From: Pseudomonas knackmussii B13
Lineage (GTDB): Bacteria > Pseudomonadota > Gammaproteobacteria > Pseudomonadales > Pseudomonadaceae
NCBI RefSeq assembly: GCF_000689415.1
Contig: NZ_HG322950.1
Span: 1,178,001 to 1,242,000 of the forward strand
Length of the DNA stretch: 64,000 nucleotides
Reading direction: 5' to 3'
The notes under the pieces are model-generated. The model searched no databases. It was not told the DNA's origin and was given only the letters and a program-made list of their open reading frames with translations. Of this stretch, positions 16,804 through 27,784 are shown piece by piece (positions within the stretch are counted from its first letter, which is position 1; each line of letters begins with the position of its first letter). Made by a program: the position numbers and the translations under genes.

Positions 16804-16941
16804 CGTAGGAGCGGATCTTATCCGCGAAAATCCCGCGCCGAAGCGAATCCTGTAGGAGCGCGCCATGCGCGCGAATCGCGGCCATGGGCCGCTCCTACAG
16901 GGGAACACGGTGCCGTGCGGTTCGCGAGCAAGCTCGCTCCT
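16804..16941. repeat. REP cluster between polB and the chemoreceptor
   Basis: 16804-16829 is GTAGGAGCGGATCTTATCCGC, the same REP type that the IS110 element enters, here intact. 16851-16900 is the CGCGCCATGCGCGCG palindrome between TGTAGGAGC and GCTCCTACA. 16921-16941 is the GCGAGCAAGCTCGC type. No gene is present. Confidence 0.75.
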
Positions 16942-16965
16942 ATGAAATGCAGCGCTCCGCCTCGG

Positions 16966-18588
16966 TCACACCACGAACCGGGTCACCATCGCATTGAGGT
17001 CCACCGCCAGGCGCGACAGCTCGTGGCTGGCGGCGCTGGTCTGGGTCGCGCCGGCCGAGGTCTGCTGGGCCAGGTCGCGGATGGTCGTCAGGTTGCGGTC
17101 CACCTCGCGGGCTACCTGCGCTTGTTCCTCGGTGGCGCTGGCGATCACCAGGTTGCGTTCGTTGATCAGCGACATGCGGGCGAGGATGGCTTCCAGCGAG
17201 GCGCTGGCCTCGCCGGTGCGGCCGACCGTGCGCTCGGCGTGGGCGCCGCTGCTGGCCAGGGCTTCGACGGTCCGGCTGCTGCCGGACTGGATGGCTGCCA
17301 CCAGTTCCTCGATCTCGCGGGTCGAGCTCTGCGTGCGCTGGGCCAGCGAGCGCACTTCGTCGGCCACCACTGCGAAGCCGCGCCCGGCATCGCCGGCGCG
17401 GGCCGCTTCGATGGCGGCGTTGAGCGCCAGCAGGTTGGTCTGCTCGGCGACGCTGCGGATCACCTCCAGCACCTTGCCGATGTCCTGGGCCTGGCTGGCC
17501 AGGCGTTCGGCCTGCTGCGAAGCCTGGCCGACCTCGCCGGCGAGGGTGCCGATGGCGTCGCTGGTCTCGCCGACCCGCGCTTGCCCGGCTTCGGCCGCGG
17601 CTATGGCTTCCTTGGAGGCGGCCGAGGTGGAGGAGGCGTTCTGCGCCACTTCTTCCACCGCGCTGGTCATCTGGTTGACGGCGGTGGCGGCCTGTTCGAT
17701 CTGGTCGCTCTGCGCCTGCAGCGCGCGGGTGCTTTGCTCCATCACGCTGCTCATTTCCTCCGCTGCCGAAGCGAGCTGGGTGGCCGACTGGCCGATGCCG
17801 CGAATGGTCGCGCGCAGGCTTTCGCGCATGTCGCCCAGGGCGTGCAGCAGCTGCGCCGCCTCGTCCTTGCCCTCGATGCTGAATCGCTGGCTGAGGTCGC
17901 CGCCGGCGATGGTGCGCGCCACCTGCACCGCGTGGCTGAGCGGCTGGACGATGCTGCGGGTGAGCAGGACGGCCAGGGCGAAGGTCAGCACAATGCTGAG
18001 CAACAGCGCGCCAATCACCACCAGGCGGTCCTGCTGGTATTGGCGTTCGGCCTGATCGGCGGCTTCCTGGGCGCCCATGCGGTTGAACGAGATCAGCTCC
18101 TGCAAGCGTTGATGCACGTTGCCGCCTTGCTGGGCGATGGGCCCGTTCATCAGCGCCAGGGCGGCCTGGGTATCGTTGCCGCGCACGTCGCGGATCAGTT
18201 CGTCGACCAGCCCCAGGTAGCTGTCGACGGCTTGCCGCAGGGCGTCTGTGCTGGCCGCCTCGTCGTTGCCGGCGGTCAGCTTGGCGTAGGCCTGGAAGGC
18301 CTCTTCCTGCGCGCGCCTGGCCTGCTCTATGCGGTCCAGGCTGCGCTGGCGGATGGCGCTGTCGTTGCTCACCAGCAGGCGCATGGATTCGAGACGGATA
18401 TGGCTGATCTGCGTGGACAGTTCGGTCATCTGGTTGATGCCGGGCATCCAGGTGTCGTCCATCTCCTGCGATACATCGCGCAAGGCAGACAGCTTGAGCA
18501 GGGCGAAGACCCCGAGGAAGACCAGGAGTGCGCCCATGGCGGCGAAGCCGAGGGTTGCGCGACGACCAATGCTGATGGCTCTTAACAT
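16966..18588 (-). CDS. Methyl-accepting chemotaxis protein, 4-helix-bundle sensor
   Basis: 540-residue chemoreceptor. The first membrane helix is at about 11-33, followed by a periplasmic four-helix-bundle-like domain (34-187, [39 protein letters not shown]). The second helix is at about 188-210, then HAMP ([25 protein letters not shown]), then the signalling hairpin with [42 protein letters not shown] at the tip. There is no C-terminal CheR-tethering pentapeptide; it ends [12 protein letters not shown]. The ligand is unknown. It is a single-gene unit apparently unrelated to wspA, which is a different receptor class. Confidence 0.9.
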   Translation of the reverse strand: MLRAISIGRRATLGFAAMGALLVFLGVFALLKLSALRDVSQEMDDTWMPGINQMTELSTQISHIRLESMRLLVSNDSAIRQRSLDRIEQARRAQEEAFQAYAKLTAGNDEAASTDALRQAVDSYLGLVDELIRDVRGNDTQAALALMNGPIAQQGGNVHQRLQELISFNRMGAQEAADQAERQYQQDRLVVIGALLLSIVLTFALAVLLTRSIVQPLSHAVQVARTIAGGDLSQRFSIEGKDEAAQLLHALGDMRESLRATIRGIGQSATQLASAAEEMSSVMEQSTRALQAQSDQIEQAATAVNQMTSAVEEVAQNASSTSAASKEAIAAAEAGQARVGETSDAIGTLAGEVGQASQQAERLASQAQDIGKVLEVIRSVAEQTNLLALNAAIEAARAGDAGRGFAVVADEVRSLAQRTQSSTREIEELVAAIQSGSSRTVEALASSGAHAERTVGRTGEASASLEAILARMSLINERNLVIASATEEQAQVAREVDRNLTTIRDLAQQTSAGATQTSAASHELSRLAVDLNAMVTRFVV

Positions 18589-18775
18589 CTCGATTTCCCT
18601 ATTTTCCTTGATGAATGTGGAGCCTTCCGGTATCCGCTCCGTGGATGATGGCCAGGTGATGCTATTGCCTGCTCCGGCAAACGCAATCGTCCAGAGAGGT
18701 TAGGTGACCAGCGGGTTCTCTTTCCTCCAGAACCTGGCCAGAATGTCGCCCCTTTTTCCTGCGTCGTCCGCCGTC

Positions 18776-19717
18776 ATGAATGCCCAAGCCCTCGAAACCC
18801 TTCAGCAGCACCTGCTCGCCGCCCTGAGCGCGCCGCCTTCCGAGGTGCGCCGCCTGTTCCACGGGCGCGGCCGGCGTTATCCGGGGCTGGAGCACGTCAC
18901 CGCCGACTGGCTGCAGGGCGTGCTGTTGGTGTCGCTGTTCCGTGAACCCGAACCAGACGAGTTGGCTGCGCTGGAGGCCCTGCTGCTGGCCATCGGTGAA
19001 ACCCCCGAGTGGCGGACGAGCGGCGCCGAAGCGCTGCTGCTGCAGCATCGCTACCTGCCGGAAAGCACCATGCAGGCGTTGATCGGCGTGGTGCCGGAGG
19101 AGCGGGTGATCGAGGAGAACGGCCTGCGCTACCTGCTCGACCTCGGGCGCAAGCAGAACAACGGCCTGTTCCTCGACATGCGCTACGGCCGCCAGTGGCT
19201 GCAGGAGCGCTCCCGGGGCCTGCGCGTGCTCAACCTGTTCGCCTATACCTGCGGCTTCTCGGTGGCGGCCATTGCCGGCGGCGCCGAGCACGTGGTCAAC
19301 CTCGACATGGCGCGCGCCGCGCTCAGCCGCGGGCGTGACAACCATCGCCTGAACGGCCACGACCTGACGCGCGTGGAGTTCCTCGGCCACGAGCTGTTCA
19401 AGTCCTGGGGCAAGGTGAAGAAGTCCGGCCCCTACGATCTGGTGGTGATCGATCCGCCGTCGTTCCAGAAGGGCAGCTTCGCCCTCGGCAAGGACTACCC
19501 GCGCATCCTCCGCCGCCTGCCGGAACTGCTGGCACCGGGCGGCCGCGTGCTGGCCTGCGTCAACGACCCGTCCGTGGCGCCGGCCTTCCTCATCGACACG
19601 ATGGCCGCCGAGGCGCCGCAGCTGAGCTTCGTCGAGCGCCTGGAGAATCCGCCGGAGTTCGCCGATATCGATGCGGATGCGGCGTTGAAGGTGTTGTTGT
19701 TCGCCCTTCGGGACTGA
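18776..19717 (+). CDS. Class I SAM-dependent methyltransferase, RlmI/RlmK-like
   Basis: 313 residues from ATG 18776 (in-frame ATGs at 18704 and 18743 would give longer forms). The SAM-binding motif is LRVLNLFAYTCGFSVAAIAGGAEHVVNLDMARAAL. The catalytic-type motif DLVVIDPPSFQKGSF resembles the DPPxF loop of rRNA m5C/m2G methyltransferases (PF10672). The N-terminal third (RLFHGRGRRYPGLEHVTADWLQGVLLVSLF) is a shortened substrate-recognition part without a recognisable PUA domain. It is probably an RNA or protein methyltransferase; the substrate is unknown. Confidence 0.8.
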   Translation: MNAQALETLQQHLLAALSAPPSEVRRLFHGRGRRYPGLEHVTADWLQGVLLVSLFREPEPDELAALEALLLAIGETPEWRTSGAEALLLQHRYLPESTMQALIGVVPEERVIEENGLRYLLDLGRKQNNGLFLDMRYGRQWLQERSRGLRVLNLFAYTCGFSVAAIAGGAEHVVNLDMARAALSRGRDNHRLNGHDLTRVEFLGHELFKSWGKVKKSGPYDLVVIDPPSFQKGSFALGKDYPRILRRLPELLAPGGRVLACVNDPSVAPAFLIDTMAAEAPQLSFVERLENPPEFADIDADAALKVLLFALRD

Positions 19718-19812
19718 CGCCGTAACACCTGGCACACAATCTGCTCCTGACAGGCCATGACGCGGAAAACGCCGGTTTTCCGTCAACGAGACTGTTTCGG
19801 GAGCGACCCCTC

Positions 19813-20556
19813 ATGCGCTTTTCCTGCAATGGCTGCGGCAAGTGCTGCCATGACCACCATGTGCCCCTGACCCTGAGCGAGGCCCGCGACTGGGCGGCGG
19901 ACGGCGGCACCCTGATCGTGCTGGTCGAGGCCGTGCTGGAAGACGGTTCGGGCCTGCCGGCCGGCCAGCAGGAGCACGTGTTCAAGCGCTCGCTGGCGGT
20001 CCGTTGCGGGCAGACCCGCGCGCACCTGGCCATCACCTTCGCTGCTTTCAACCAGGGTGCCTGCCGCAACCTGCAAAGCGACATGCGCTGCGGCATCTAC
20101 GAGCGCCGGCCGCTGGTGTGCCGCATCTACCCGATGGAGATCAACCCGCACATCCCGCTGCGCGCGGAGAACAAGGACTGCCCGCCGGAAGTCTGGCAGG
20201 CCGGCCCGGAGCTGATCGTCGGCAACCAGCTGGTCGATGCCGAGCTGGCCGAGCTGATCGAGCGTTCGCGCCAGGCCGACCGCGACGAGATCGCCGCCAA
20301 GGCGGCCATCTGCGAGCGCCTGGGCATCCACACATCGGCGCTCAAGGGCGACGGCTTCACCGCCTACCTGCCGCAGCGCGAGGCCTTCCTCGCCGCGCTG
20401 GACGAAGTGCTGGCCGCCGGCGAGGTCGCACCGCAAGCCGACTGGTCGCTGCATGTCTCCAACGATGCGCTGGCCAAGCAGCTGGAAGAAACCGGCGCAA
20501 TGATCGCCGCGCTGCTCAACGAGAACTGCGCCTTCATCTCCCTGCGCGTGGCCTGA
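19813..20556 (+). CDS. YkgJ-family cysteine-cluster protein
   Basis: 247 residues. The N-terminus MRFSCNGCGKCCHDHHVPLT carries CxxCGxCC, and further cysteines occur at GACRNLQSDMRCGIYERRPLVCRIYPME. This is the usual CxxCxxCC...C...RPxxCRxYP pattern of the zinc- or iron-chelating UPF0153/YkgJ family. The biochemical function is not known. It starts at the only sensible ATG, 90 bp after the methyltransferase gene, with GGGAGCG upstream. Confidence 0.85.
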   Translation: MRFSCNGCGKCCHDHHVPLTLSEARDWAADGGTLIVLVEAVLEDGSGLPAGQQEHVFKRSLAVRCGQTRAHLAITFAAFNQGACRNLQSDMRCGIYERRPLVCRIYPMEINPHIPLRAENKDCPPEVWQAGPELIVGNQLVDAELAELIERSRQADRDEIAAKAAICERLGIHTSALKGDGFTAYLPQREAFLAALDEVLAAGEVAPQADWSLHVSNDALAKQLEETGAMIAALLNENCAFISLRVA

Positions 20557-20607
20557 GGCTTACCCGGGCGAGCTCTTCAGCGCCTGCGTATCGACGCGGG
20601 CGACCGC

Positions 20608-20970
<363 letters not shown>

Positions 20971-21217
20971 GGCGTGGCTCCGGGTCAGCGGTTGGAAGAG
21001 TGGCGTCGCCCTTCTCGATGAATGCATGGGCGCGCGACGCGTGCCTACGTTCTTTCACCCGTGCGGTGAGCAGCAAATTGCTCGGGAATCAGTCGTCGAC
21101 ACGTGAGGCTGCAGATACTATAGGCAGTCATTTCCGCTAGACCTGTACGAAACCGCGTACTGGTCCCGATGCCCGGGGGGCGTCGGCGGATCATCGAACC
21201 TTGACCGGGGGAACGCT

Positions 21218-22837
21218 GTGAAGAATTGGACTCTCCGCCAACGCATCCTCGGCAGCTTCGCCGTGGTCATCGCAATCATGCTGCTGATGGTGGTGTTCTC
21301 CTACCTCCGCCTGCTGGCGGTCGAGCGCGACGCCCGCCGGGGGAGCGAGGACGCCATGCCGGGGATCTACGCGCTGGCCCTGGTGCGCTCGGCCTGGACC
21401 GACATGATGCTCGACACCCAGACGCTGGTCGGCCTGGGCGACGGCAAGCCCCTGGACGCCAAGGTTCGCAAGGAATTCGACGACAACCACGAGTTGCTGC
21501 TCGAGCGGATCGCCAGCTACCGGACCACGGTGCACGAGGACGAGGACCGACGCATGCTGGCGCAGTTCAGCCAACAGGCCGAGGACTTCCAGCGCCAGCT
21601 CATGCAGCTGCTGGAGCTCAATGGCAAGGACCACGAAGCTGCCCGCAAGCAGCTGGCTGAACAGCTCGCGCCGAGCTGGAACGCAGGGCGAAAGACCCTC
21701 AACGATCTGATCACGCTGAACAAGCGGATCGCCGACGGCGCCACCGAAACCATCGTCCGTGAAGTGCAGCTGGCCAAGCTGACCATGCTCGTATCGCTGC
21801 TGTTCGCGGTTATCGCGGCTGGCGTCTGCGGTCTTCTGCTGACGCGCGCCATCACCGCGCCGGTGGGCTATGTGGTGAAAGGTCTGGCAGCCATGAGCGG
21901 CGGCGACCTGACCACCCGCCTGACGCTGGACCGCAACGACGAGCTCGGCGTTATCGAGACCGGTTTCAACGGCATGGCCGAGGAGCTCAAGGGGCTGGTG
22001 TCGCAAGCGCAGCGTTCGGCTATCCAGGTCACCACCTCGGTTACCGAGATCGCCGCGACTTCCAAGCAGCAGCAGGCCACCGCCACCGAGACCGCCGCGA
22101 CCACCACCGAGATCGGCGCGACCTCGCGGGAGATCGTCGCCACCTCGCGCGACCTGGTGCGCACCATGAACGAGGTGTCCGCCGCCGCCGAGCAGACTTC
22201 CACCCTGGCCGGCTCCGGCCAGCTGGGCCTGGCGCGCATGGAGGAGACCATGCACCAGGTGATGGGCGCCGCCGAGCTGGTCAACGCCAAGCTGGCGATC
22301 CTCAACGAGCGCGCCGGCAACATCACCCAGGTGGTGACCACCATCGTCAAGGTCGCCGACCAGACCAACCTGCTTTCGCTCAACGCCGCCATCGAGGCGG
22401 AGAAGGCCGGCGAGTACGGCCGCGGTTTCGCCGTGGTGGCCACCGAAGTGCGCCGCCTGGCCGACCAGACCGCCGTGGCCACCTACGACATCGAGCAGAT
22501 GGTCCGCGAGATCCAGTCGGCGGTGTCGGCCGGGGTCATGGGCATGGACAAGTTCTCCGAAGAGGTGCGCCGCGGCATCGCCGAGGTCGGCCAGGTCGGC
22601 GAGCAGCTGTCGCAGATCATCCACCAGGTGCAGGCGCTGGCGCCGCGCGTGCAGATGGTCAACGAGGGCATGCAGGCCCAGGCCACCGGCGCCGAGCAGA
22701 TCAACCAGGCGCTGGTGCAGCTGGGCGAGGCCACCGGGCAGACCGTGGAGTCGCTGCGCCAGGCCAGTTTCGCCATCGACGAGCTCAACCTGGTGGCCAA
22801 CGGACTGCGCAATGGCGTCTCCCGCTTCAAGGTCTGA
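21218..22837 (+). CDS. wspA: WspA, membrane chemoreceptor of the Wsp surface-sensing system
   Basis: 539 residues (P. aeruginosa WspA about 542). GTG start with CGGGGGAA upstream; begins [32 protein letters not shown] (first helix). The periplasmic four-helix domain spans about 35-185, the second helix about 190-213. HAMP contains [24 protein letters not shown], and the signalling tip is [40 protein letters not shown]. WspA senses surface contact or envelope stress and controls the WspE kinase. It is the first gene of a seven-gene operon, in the known wsp order. Confidence 0.95.
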   Translation: MKNWTLRQRILGSFAVVIAIMLLMVVFSYLRLLAVERDARRGSEDAMPGIYALALVRSAWTDMMLDTQTLVGLGDGKPLDAKVRKEFDDNHELLLERIASYRTTVHEDEDRRMLAQFSQQAEDFQRQLMQLLELNGKDHEAARKQLAEQLAPSWNAGRKTLNDLITLNKRIADGATETIVREVQLAKLTMLVSLLFAVIAAGVCGLLLTRAITAPVGYVVKGLAAMSGGDLTTRLTLDRNDELGVIETGFNGMAEELKGLVSQAQRSAIQVTTSVTEIAATSKQQQATATETAATTTEIGATSREIVATSRDLVRTMNEVSAAAEQTSTLAGSGQLGLARMEETMHQVMGAAELVNAKLAILNERAGNITQVVTTIVKVADQTNLLSLNAAIEAEKAGEYGRGFAVVATEVRRLADQTAVATYDIEQMVREIQSAVSAGVMGMDKFSEEVRRGIAEVGQVGEQLSQIIHQVQALAPRVQMVNEGMQAQATGAEQINQALVQLGEATGQTVESLRQASFAIDELNLVANGLRNGVSRFKV

Positions 22838-23327
22838 GGGCGTGGCCAACGGCGGCCGTCTGTACCTGCAGTTCCGCCTCGGGGCGGACCGCTACGCGCT
22901 CGACGTGCACGAGATCGCCGAGGTGCTGCCGCTGACGCGCTTCAAGCAGGTGCCGGAGGCGCCGGCCTGGGTCGCCGGGCTGTACAGCCACCGTGGCGAG
23001 CTGCTGCCGGTGCTCGACCTCAGCGTGGTCGCCTGCGGTCGCCCGTCGCCGCGCCTCACCAGTACGCGCCTGGTGCTGGTCGACTACCGCTTTGCCGGCA
23101 ACGGTCCGCCGCGCCGCCTGGGGCTGATCCTGGAACAGGCCAGCCAGACCCTGCGCCGCGACCCCGCGGCTTTCCGCGAGTACGGCCTGGAGCGCGGTGA
23201 AGCGCGCTACTTGGGACCGGTGATGGTGGACTCGGAAGGGCTGCTGCAGCGCGTGCAGGTCGATGAGCTGCTGCCCGATCACGTGCGCGAGTTGTTGTTG
23301 CAGAACGCCGAGGCCGAGCAGCCATGA
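22812..23327 (+). CDS. wspB: WspB, CheW-like coupling protein
   Basis: 171 residues, one CheW fold: [55 protein letters not shown]. It links WspA to WspE. ATG 22812 overlaps the end of wspA by 26 bp; a GTG at 22842 with GAGGG upstream would remove ten residues and is a real alternative. Its stop overlaps the wspC start (ATGA). Confidence 0.93.
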   Translation: MASPASRSEGVANGGRLYLQFRLGADRYALDVHEIAEVLPLTRFKQVPEAPAWVAGLYSHRGELLPVLDLSVVACGRPSPRLTSTRLVLVDYRFAGNGPPRRLGLILEQASQTLRRDPAAFREYGLERGEARYLGPVMVDSEGLLQRVQVDELLPDHVRELLLQNAEAEQP

Positions 23328-24565
23328 GCGACACGCGCTTTTTCCAGTTGCTGAAGGAGCGCATCGGGCTGGATGCCGACTCCATCGGCGAGGCACTGAT
23401 CGCCCGCGCGGTGCGCCAGTGCGCCAACCGTTTCGCCAACGGTGACCTGGACGTCTACTGGCAGCACCTGCAAGGCTCGGCCGAGGAGCTGCAGGCACTG
23501 ATCGAGGCGGTGGTGGTGCCGGAAACCTGGTTCTTCCGCTACCCCGAATCCTTCGCCGCGCTCGCCCAACTGGCCGTGCGCCGGGGGCTCGAGCTTGCCG
23601 GCGCGCGTCCCTTGCGCGTACTCAGCCTGCCGTGTTCGAGCGGCGAGGAACCCTATTCGATCGCCATGGCGCTGCTCGACGCCGGGCTTGCCGAGACGGC
23701 CTTCCAGATCGACGCGCTGGATGTCAGCCCGGTGGTGCTGGAGCGTGCCGCCCACGGGCGCTACGGGCGCAATTCGTTCCGCGGCAACGACCTGGCTTTC
23801 CGCGACCGCTACTTCACCGCCGAAGGCCAGGACTACCGGCTCGACGAGCGGGTGCGCCGCCGCGTGCGCCTGCGCCAGGGCAACCTGCTGGCGCCGGGGC
23901 TGCTGGCCGGCGAGCAGCCCTACGACTACCTGTTCTGCCGCAACCTGCTGATCTACTTCGACCGCGCCACCCAGGACCGCGCGGTGCAGGTGCTGCTGCG
24001 CCTGGTGCGCGACGACGGCGTGCTGTTCATTGGCCCTGCCGAGGCCAGTCTGCTGTCCAGCCAGGGCCTGCGGCCGCTCGGCGTGGCGCAGTCGTTCGCC
24101 TTCCTGCGCAAGGCGCCGCAAGCGCCTGAGCGCCCGGCACCCGTGGCAAAACCCTGGGGCCCGCAGGTGCGTCATACCCACGCGCCACGGCCACAGCCGG
24201 TTCGCCAGGCGATCGAGCGTCCGGCGCCGCGCCCGTCTCCGGTGGTCACTGGCGCTGCCGACGAACTCGCGGAAATCGCCCGCCTGGCCAACCAGGGCCG
24301 CAGCGAAGAAGCCCGCCAGCATTGCGAGCGCTACCTGGCCGCCCATGGCCCGGCCGCCCAGGCCTACTACTGGCTCGGCCTGCTGGCCGACGCCGAGGGC
24401 AATGCCGAGCAGGCCCAGGCGTTCTACCGCAAGGCGCTGTACCTGCAACCCGACCATCAGGAAAGCCTGCTGCACCTGGCCGCGCTGCTTGCCGCGCGCG
24501 GCGACGAGGAGGGCGCGCGGCGCCTGCAGGAGCGGGCGGCGCGAGGAGTGAAGCGCGATGCGTGA
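23324..24565 (+). CDS. wspC: WspC, CheR-like receptor methyltransferase with TPR tail
   Basis: 413 residues. The N-terminal helical part is followed by the SAM-binding core LRVLSLPCSSGEEPYSIAMALLDAGL and the later LFCRNLLIYFDRATQDRAVQVLLRLV, as in CheR. The C-terminal TPR region (about 300-400, IARLANQGRSEEARQHCERYL..., AYYWLGLLADAEGNAEQAQAFYRKALYLQPDHQESLLHLAALLAARGD) is typical of WspC. It methylates glutamates on WspA and so activates the pathway, opposing WspF. ATGA overlap with wspB, 8-bp overlap with wspD. Confidence 0.94.
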   Translation: MSDTRFFQLLKERIGLDADSIGEALIARAVRQCANRFANGDLDVYWQHLQGSAEELQALIEAVVVPETWFFRYPESFAALAQLAVRRGLELAGARPLRVLSLPCSSGEEPYSIAMALLDAGLAETAFQIDALDVSPVVLERAAHGRYGRNSFRGNDLAFRDRYFTAEGQDYRLDERVRRRVRLRQGNLLAPGLLAGEQPYDYLFCRNLLIYFDRATQDRAVQVLLRLVRDDGVLFIGPAEASLLSSQGLRPLGVAQSFAFLRKAPQAPERPAPVAKPWGPQVRHTHAPRPQPVRQAIERPAPRPSPVVTGAADELAEIARLANQGRSEEARQHCERYLAAHGPAAQAYYWLGLLADAEGNAEQAQAFYRKALYLQPDHQESLLHLAALLAARGDEEGARRLQERAARGVKRDA

Positions 24566-25232
24566 ACAGGATTACAGCCTGCGCCTGGCGCACGGCGACA
24601 TGGTCATCGACGACTGCTGGAACCGCATCGGCATCCGCGGCGACCGCAGCTGCGAACGCCTGGCCGAACACGTGCATTGCCGCAATTGCCCGGTGTACGC
24701 CGGCGCCGCCATCCGCCTGCTGGACCGCTACGCGCTGGAAGGCAACGAGAGCGCGCCTGCTGTGGATAACCCGGATGGTGCCGAGGAAGCCGTCGGCGAA
24801 GCGCACCTGATCTTCCGCATCGGCGAAGAGTGGCTGGCCTTGCGCACCCTGGCATTGGTCGAGGTGGCGCCGGCGGTGAGCGTTCATTCGCTGCCGCACC
24901 AGCGCTCGCCGGTGCTGCTTGGGGTCGCCAACGTGCGCGGCACCCTGGTGGCCTGCCTGTCGCTGGCCGAGCTGCTCGGCCTGGATTCAGCTCCGGCGCT
25001 GGAGGCCGAGGGCCGACGCCAGCCGCGCATGCTGATCCTCGCCGCCAAAGGCGGGCCGATCCTGACGCCGGTGGACGAGGTGGAGGGCATCTTCCCGCTG
25101 GCGCTGTCCGCCGAGCCTGCGGCCGCCAATCCGACGAGCCTGACCCGCGACCTGCTGCAATGGCGTTCGCGCAGCGTGCGCGTACTCGATCACCCGGCGT
25201 TGCTCGCCGCCGCCGCACGGAGCCTGGCATGA
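24558..25232 (+). CDS. wspD: WspD, second CheW-like coupling protein
   Basis: 224 residues. An N-terminal extension of about 75 residues carries a cysteine motif (CWNRIGIRGDRSCERLAEHVHCRNCPVY). The CheW domain follows (LIFRIGEEWLALRTLALVEVAPAVSVHSLPHQRSPVLLGVANVRGTLVACLSLAELLGL). WspD shapes receptor arrays together with WspB. Overlaps wspC by 8 bp and wspE by 4 bp. Confidence 0.93.
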   Translation: MREQDYSLRLAHGDMVIDDCWNRIGIRGDRSCERLAEHVHCRNCPVYAGAAIRLLDRYALEGNESAPAVDNPDGAEEAVGEAHLIFRIGEEWLALRTLALVEVAPAVSVHSLPHQRSPVLLGVANVRGTLVACLSLAELLGLDSAPALEAEGRRQPRMLILAAKGGPILTPVDEVEGIFPLALSAEPAAANPTSLTRDLLQWRSRSVRVLDHPALLAAAARSLA

Positions 25233-27517
25233 CCCCGGAGCAGATGAAGGACGCCTCGCTGCTGGAGCTGTTCCGTCTGGAGGCCGAGGCGCAGACCCAG
25301 GCGCTCGGCCGTGGCCTGCTGGTGCTCGAACGCGAACCGCGCCGTGCCGATGAGCTGGAGGCGTGCATGCGTGCGGCGCACTCGCTCAAGGGCGCGGCGC
25401 GCATCGTCGGCCTGGACAGCGCCGTGCAGGTCGCGCACGTCATGGAGGAATGCCTGGTGGCCGCCCAGGAGGGGCGCCTGCTGCTCACTCCCGAACACAT
25501 CGACGCGCTGCTGGCAGGCACCGACATCCTGCTGCATGTCGCCGCAACCGACGCCGCGCGCGCTGAACAGGCCAGCCAGGCCGTTCCGGGAATGGTGCAG
25601 CGCCTGCAAGAGCTCCTGGGGACGCCGGCGCCCAAGCCGGCCCCCAAACCTTCAGTCGCATTGCCGGTCGAGCCTGAGCCCCAGGTTGCGCCCAAGGCCC
25701 AGCCGGTCGCTGAAGCGCAGCCCTCCAGCGAGCCGAAGCCCGTCGCCGATGCGCCCCGGCGCCGGGCCAGCGAGGAGGGCAGCGAGCGGGTCCTGCGGGT
25801 CACCGCCGAGCGCCTGAACCAATTGCTCGACCTGTCCAGCAAGGCGCTGGTCGATTCCCAGCGCCTGCAGCCGCAACTGGCCGCGCTGCAACGCCTCAAG
25901 CGCTTGCAGGCGAGCGCCAGTCGCCTGCTCGACGGCACCCGCGACGTCGCCGGCAACAGCCTCGACCCGCAGGCCCAGGCCTTCCTCGCCGACGCGCGGC
26001 GGCTGGTCGGCGAATGCCAGCAGGTGCTGGGAGAACAGATCGCCGAGCTGGACGCCTTCGCCTGGAACGCCGGGCAGCGCGCGCAGAATCTCTACGACAG
26101 CGCCCTGGCTTGCCGCATGCGGCCGTTCGCCGATGTGCTCGGTGGCCAGGCGCGGATGGTCCGCGACCTCGGCCGCGAGTTGGGCAAGTCGGTGCGCCTG
26201 GAGGTGGACGGGGTGTCCACCCAGGTCGACCGCGAGGTGCTGGAGAAGCTCGAAGCACCGCTCACCCACCTGCTGCGCAACGCCGTCGACCACGGCATCG
26301 AAAGCCCCGAGGCGCGTCGCCTGGCCGGCAAGCCGGAGCAGGGCACGATCCGCCTGCTGGCGCGGCATCATGCCGGCATGCTGGTGCTCGATCTGCGTGA
26401 CGACGGTGCGGGTGTCGATCTGGAGCGCCTGCGCCAAGGCGTCGTCCGGCGCGGGCTGGCAACCGAAGAGACCGCCGCGCGGCTGTCCGAGGACGAGCTG
26501 CTGGCGTTCCTCTTCCTGCCCGGCTTCAGCCTGCGCGAGCAGGTCACCGAGGTGTCCGGCCGCGGTGTCGGCCTGGACGCCGTGCAGCACATGGTGCGCC
26601 AGCTGCGCGGCGGTGTGCGCATGGAGCAGCGGGCGGGGCAGGGCACGCACTTCCACGTCGAGGTGCCGCTGACCTTGTCGGTGGTGCGAAGTCTGGTGGT
26701 GGAGATCGGCGGCGAGGCCTACGCCTTTCCGCTGGCGCACATCGAACGCATGCGCAGCCTGGCGCGCGAGGAGATCGTCCAGGTCGAGGGTCGCCAGCAG
26801 TTCTGGCACGAGGACCGGCATGTCGGCCTGGTGGCGGCGCATCAGTTGCTGCAGCGACCGGAGGGCTCTACGCCCAAGGGCGACATCCCGCTGGTGCTGC
26901 TGCGTGAACGCGACAACATCTACGGCGTGGCGGTGGAACGCTTCATCGGCGAGCGCACCCTGGTGGTGATGCCGCTGGACGCGCGCCTGGGCAAGGTCCG
27001 CGACGTGTCCGCCGGCGCCCTGCTGGACGACGGCACGCCGGTGCTGATCCTCGATGTCGAAGACATGCTGCGCTCGGTCGAAAAGCTGCTCGCCAGCGGC
27101 CGCCTGGAACGCATCGACGGCCAGGGCCGGCAGAGCGCCGGTCAGCGCAAGCGCGTGCTGGTGGTGGACGATTCGCTCACCGTGCGCGAACTGCAGCGCA
27201 AGTTGCTGCTCGGCCGCGGCTACGAGGTGGCGGTGGCGGTGGACGGTATGGACGGCTGGAACGCGCTGCGCTCGGAGCCCTTCGATCTGCTCATCACCGA
27301 TATCGACATGCCGCGCATGGACGGTATAGAACTGGTCGAACTGGTCCGCCGCGACGCACGGCTGCAGGGGCTGCCGGTCATGGTGGTGTCGTACAAGGAC
27401 CGCGAGGAAGACCGCCGCCGCGGGCTCGATGCCGGCGCCGACTACTATCTGGCCAAGGCCAGTTTCCATGACGAAGCTTTGCTGGATGCGGTAGCGGACC
27501 TCATCGGAGGAGCCTAG
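25229..27517 (+). CDS. wspE: WspE, hybrid CheA-type histidine kinase with receiver domain
   Basis: 762 residues from ATG 25229 (ATGA overlap with wspD). Domains in order: HPt with the phospho-His in MRAAHSLKGAARIVGL (about residue 51); a Pro/Lys/Ala-rich linker; dimer region; ATPase with LLRNAVDHGIESPEARRLAGKP and FSLREQVTEVSGRGVGLDAV; a CheW-like regulatory domain; and a C-terminal receiver with LLITDIDMPRMDGIEL. It phosphorylates WspR (output) and WspF (adaptation). The stop codon is now TAG. Its TA is the target duplication of the inserted element at 27517-27780, and the original stop was very likely TAA. Confidence 0.95.
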   Translation: MTPEQMKDASLLELFRLEAEAQTQALGRGLLVLEREPRRADELEACMRAAHSLKGAARIVGLDSAVQVAHVMEECLVAAQEGRLLLTPEHIDALLAGTDILLHVAATDAARAEQASQAVPGMVQRLQELLGTPAPKPAPKPSVALPVEPEPQVAPKAQPVAEAQPSSEPKPVADAPRRRASEEGSERVLRVTAERLNQLLDLSSKALVDSQRLQPQLAALQRLKRLQASASRLLDGTRDVAGNSLDPQAQAFLADARRLVGECQQVLGEQIAELDAFAWNAGQRAQNLYDSALACRMRPFADVLGGQARMVRDLGRELGKSVRLEVDGVSTQVDREVLEKLEAPLTHLLRNAVDHGIESPEARRLAGKPEQGTIRLLARHHAGMLVLDLRDDGAGVDLERLRQGVVRRGLATEETAARLSEDELLAFLFLPGFSLREQVTEVSGRGVGLDAVQHMVRQLRGGVRMEQRAGQGTHFHVEVPLTLSVVRSLVVEIGGEAYAFPLAHIERMRSLAREEIVQVEGRQQFWHEDRHVGLVAAHQLLQRPEGSTPKGDIPLVLLRERDNIYGVAVERFIGERTLVVMPLDARLGKVRDVSAGALLDDGTPVLILDVEDMLRSVEKLLASGRLERIDGQGRQSAGQRKRVLVVDDSLTVRELQRKLLLGRGYEVAVAVDGMDGWNALRSEPFDLLITDIDMPRMDGIELVELVRRDARLQGLPVMVVSYKDREEDRRRGLDAGADYYLAKASFHDEALLDAVADLIGGA

Positions 27518-27780
27518 GGTCTGCTCCCGATTCGGCGCGGCCGCGACGGAGCCGCATTTTGCGCAGGGTTAGGCGCGAGGAGAGAGGTTTGGTTATTCCA
27601 AATGAACGACGAGTAACGCAGCACTGCGCAAAATGCGGCCCGTCCCTTCGGGTTGCGCGGCAAATGGCGCCATGCGTCGTTGCGGGACTTGCCAAGGGAC
27701 CGACCATTGCCGGCGTCCCGCGCCTAGCCTGGCGCCATTTGACGCGGCAACGCGGCTCGTGCCGAAACGGGAGCAGACCC
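27517..27780. mobile_element. MITE-like element inserted between wspE and wspF
   Basis: 264 bp bounded by about 30-bp imperfect terminal inverted repeats. The left begins GGGTCTGCTCCCGATTCGGC (27517-27545) and the right, read inward, GGGTCTGCTCCCGTTTCGGC (27751-27780). Both ends are flanked by the dinucleotide TA (27515-27516 and 27781-27782). Internal inverted pairs are GCCGCATTTTGCGCAG (27551) with its complement (27624), and AAATGGCGCC (27662) with GGCGCCATTT (27731). No transposase frame fits inside. A TA duplication is typical of IS630/Tc1-mariner transposases, which suggests, but does not prove, their involvement. Confidence 0.85.
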
Positions 27781-27784
27781 TAAG

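Noticed and set aside
14492..16855. Plus-strand frame as long as polB
   Set aside because: All polymerase and exonuclease motifs are on the minus strand; the plus frame has no domain.
27559..27783. Small gene inside the wspE-wspF element
   Set aside because: The frame has no ribosome site, runs through inverted repeats and shows no domain.
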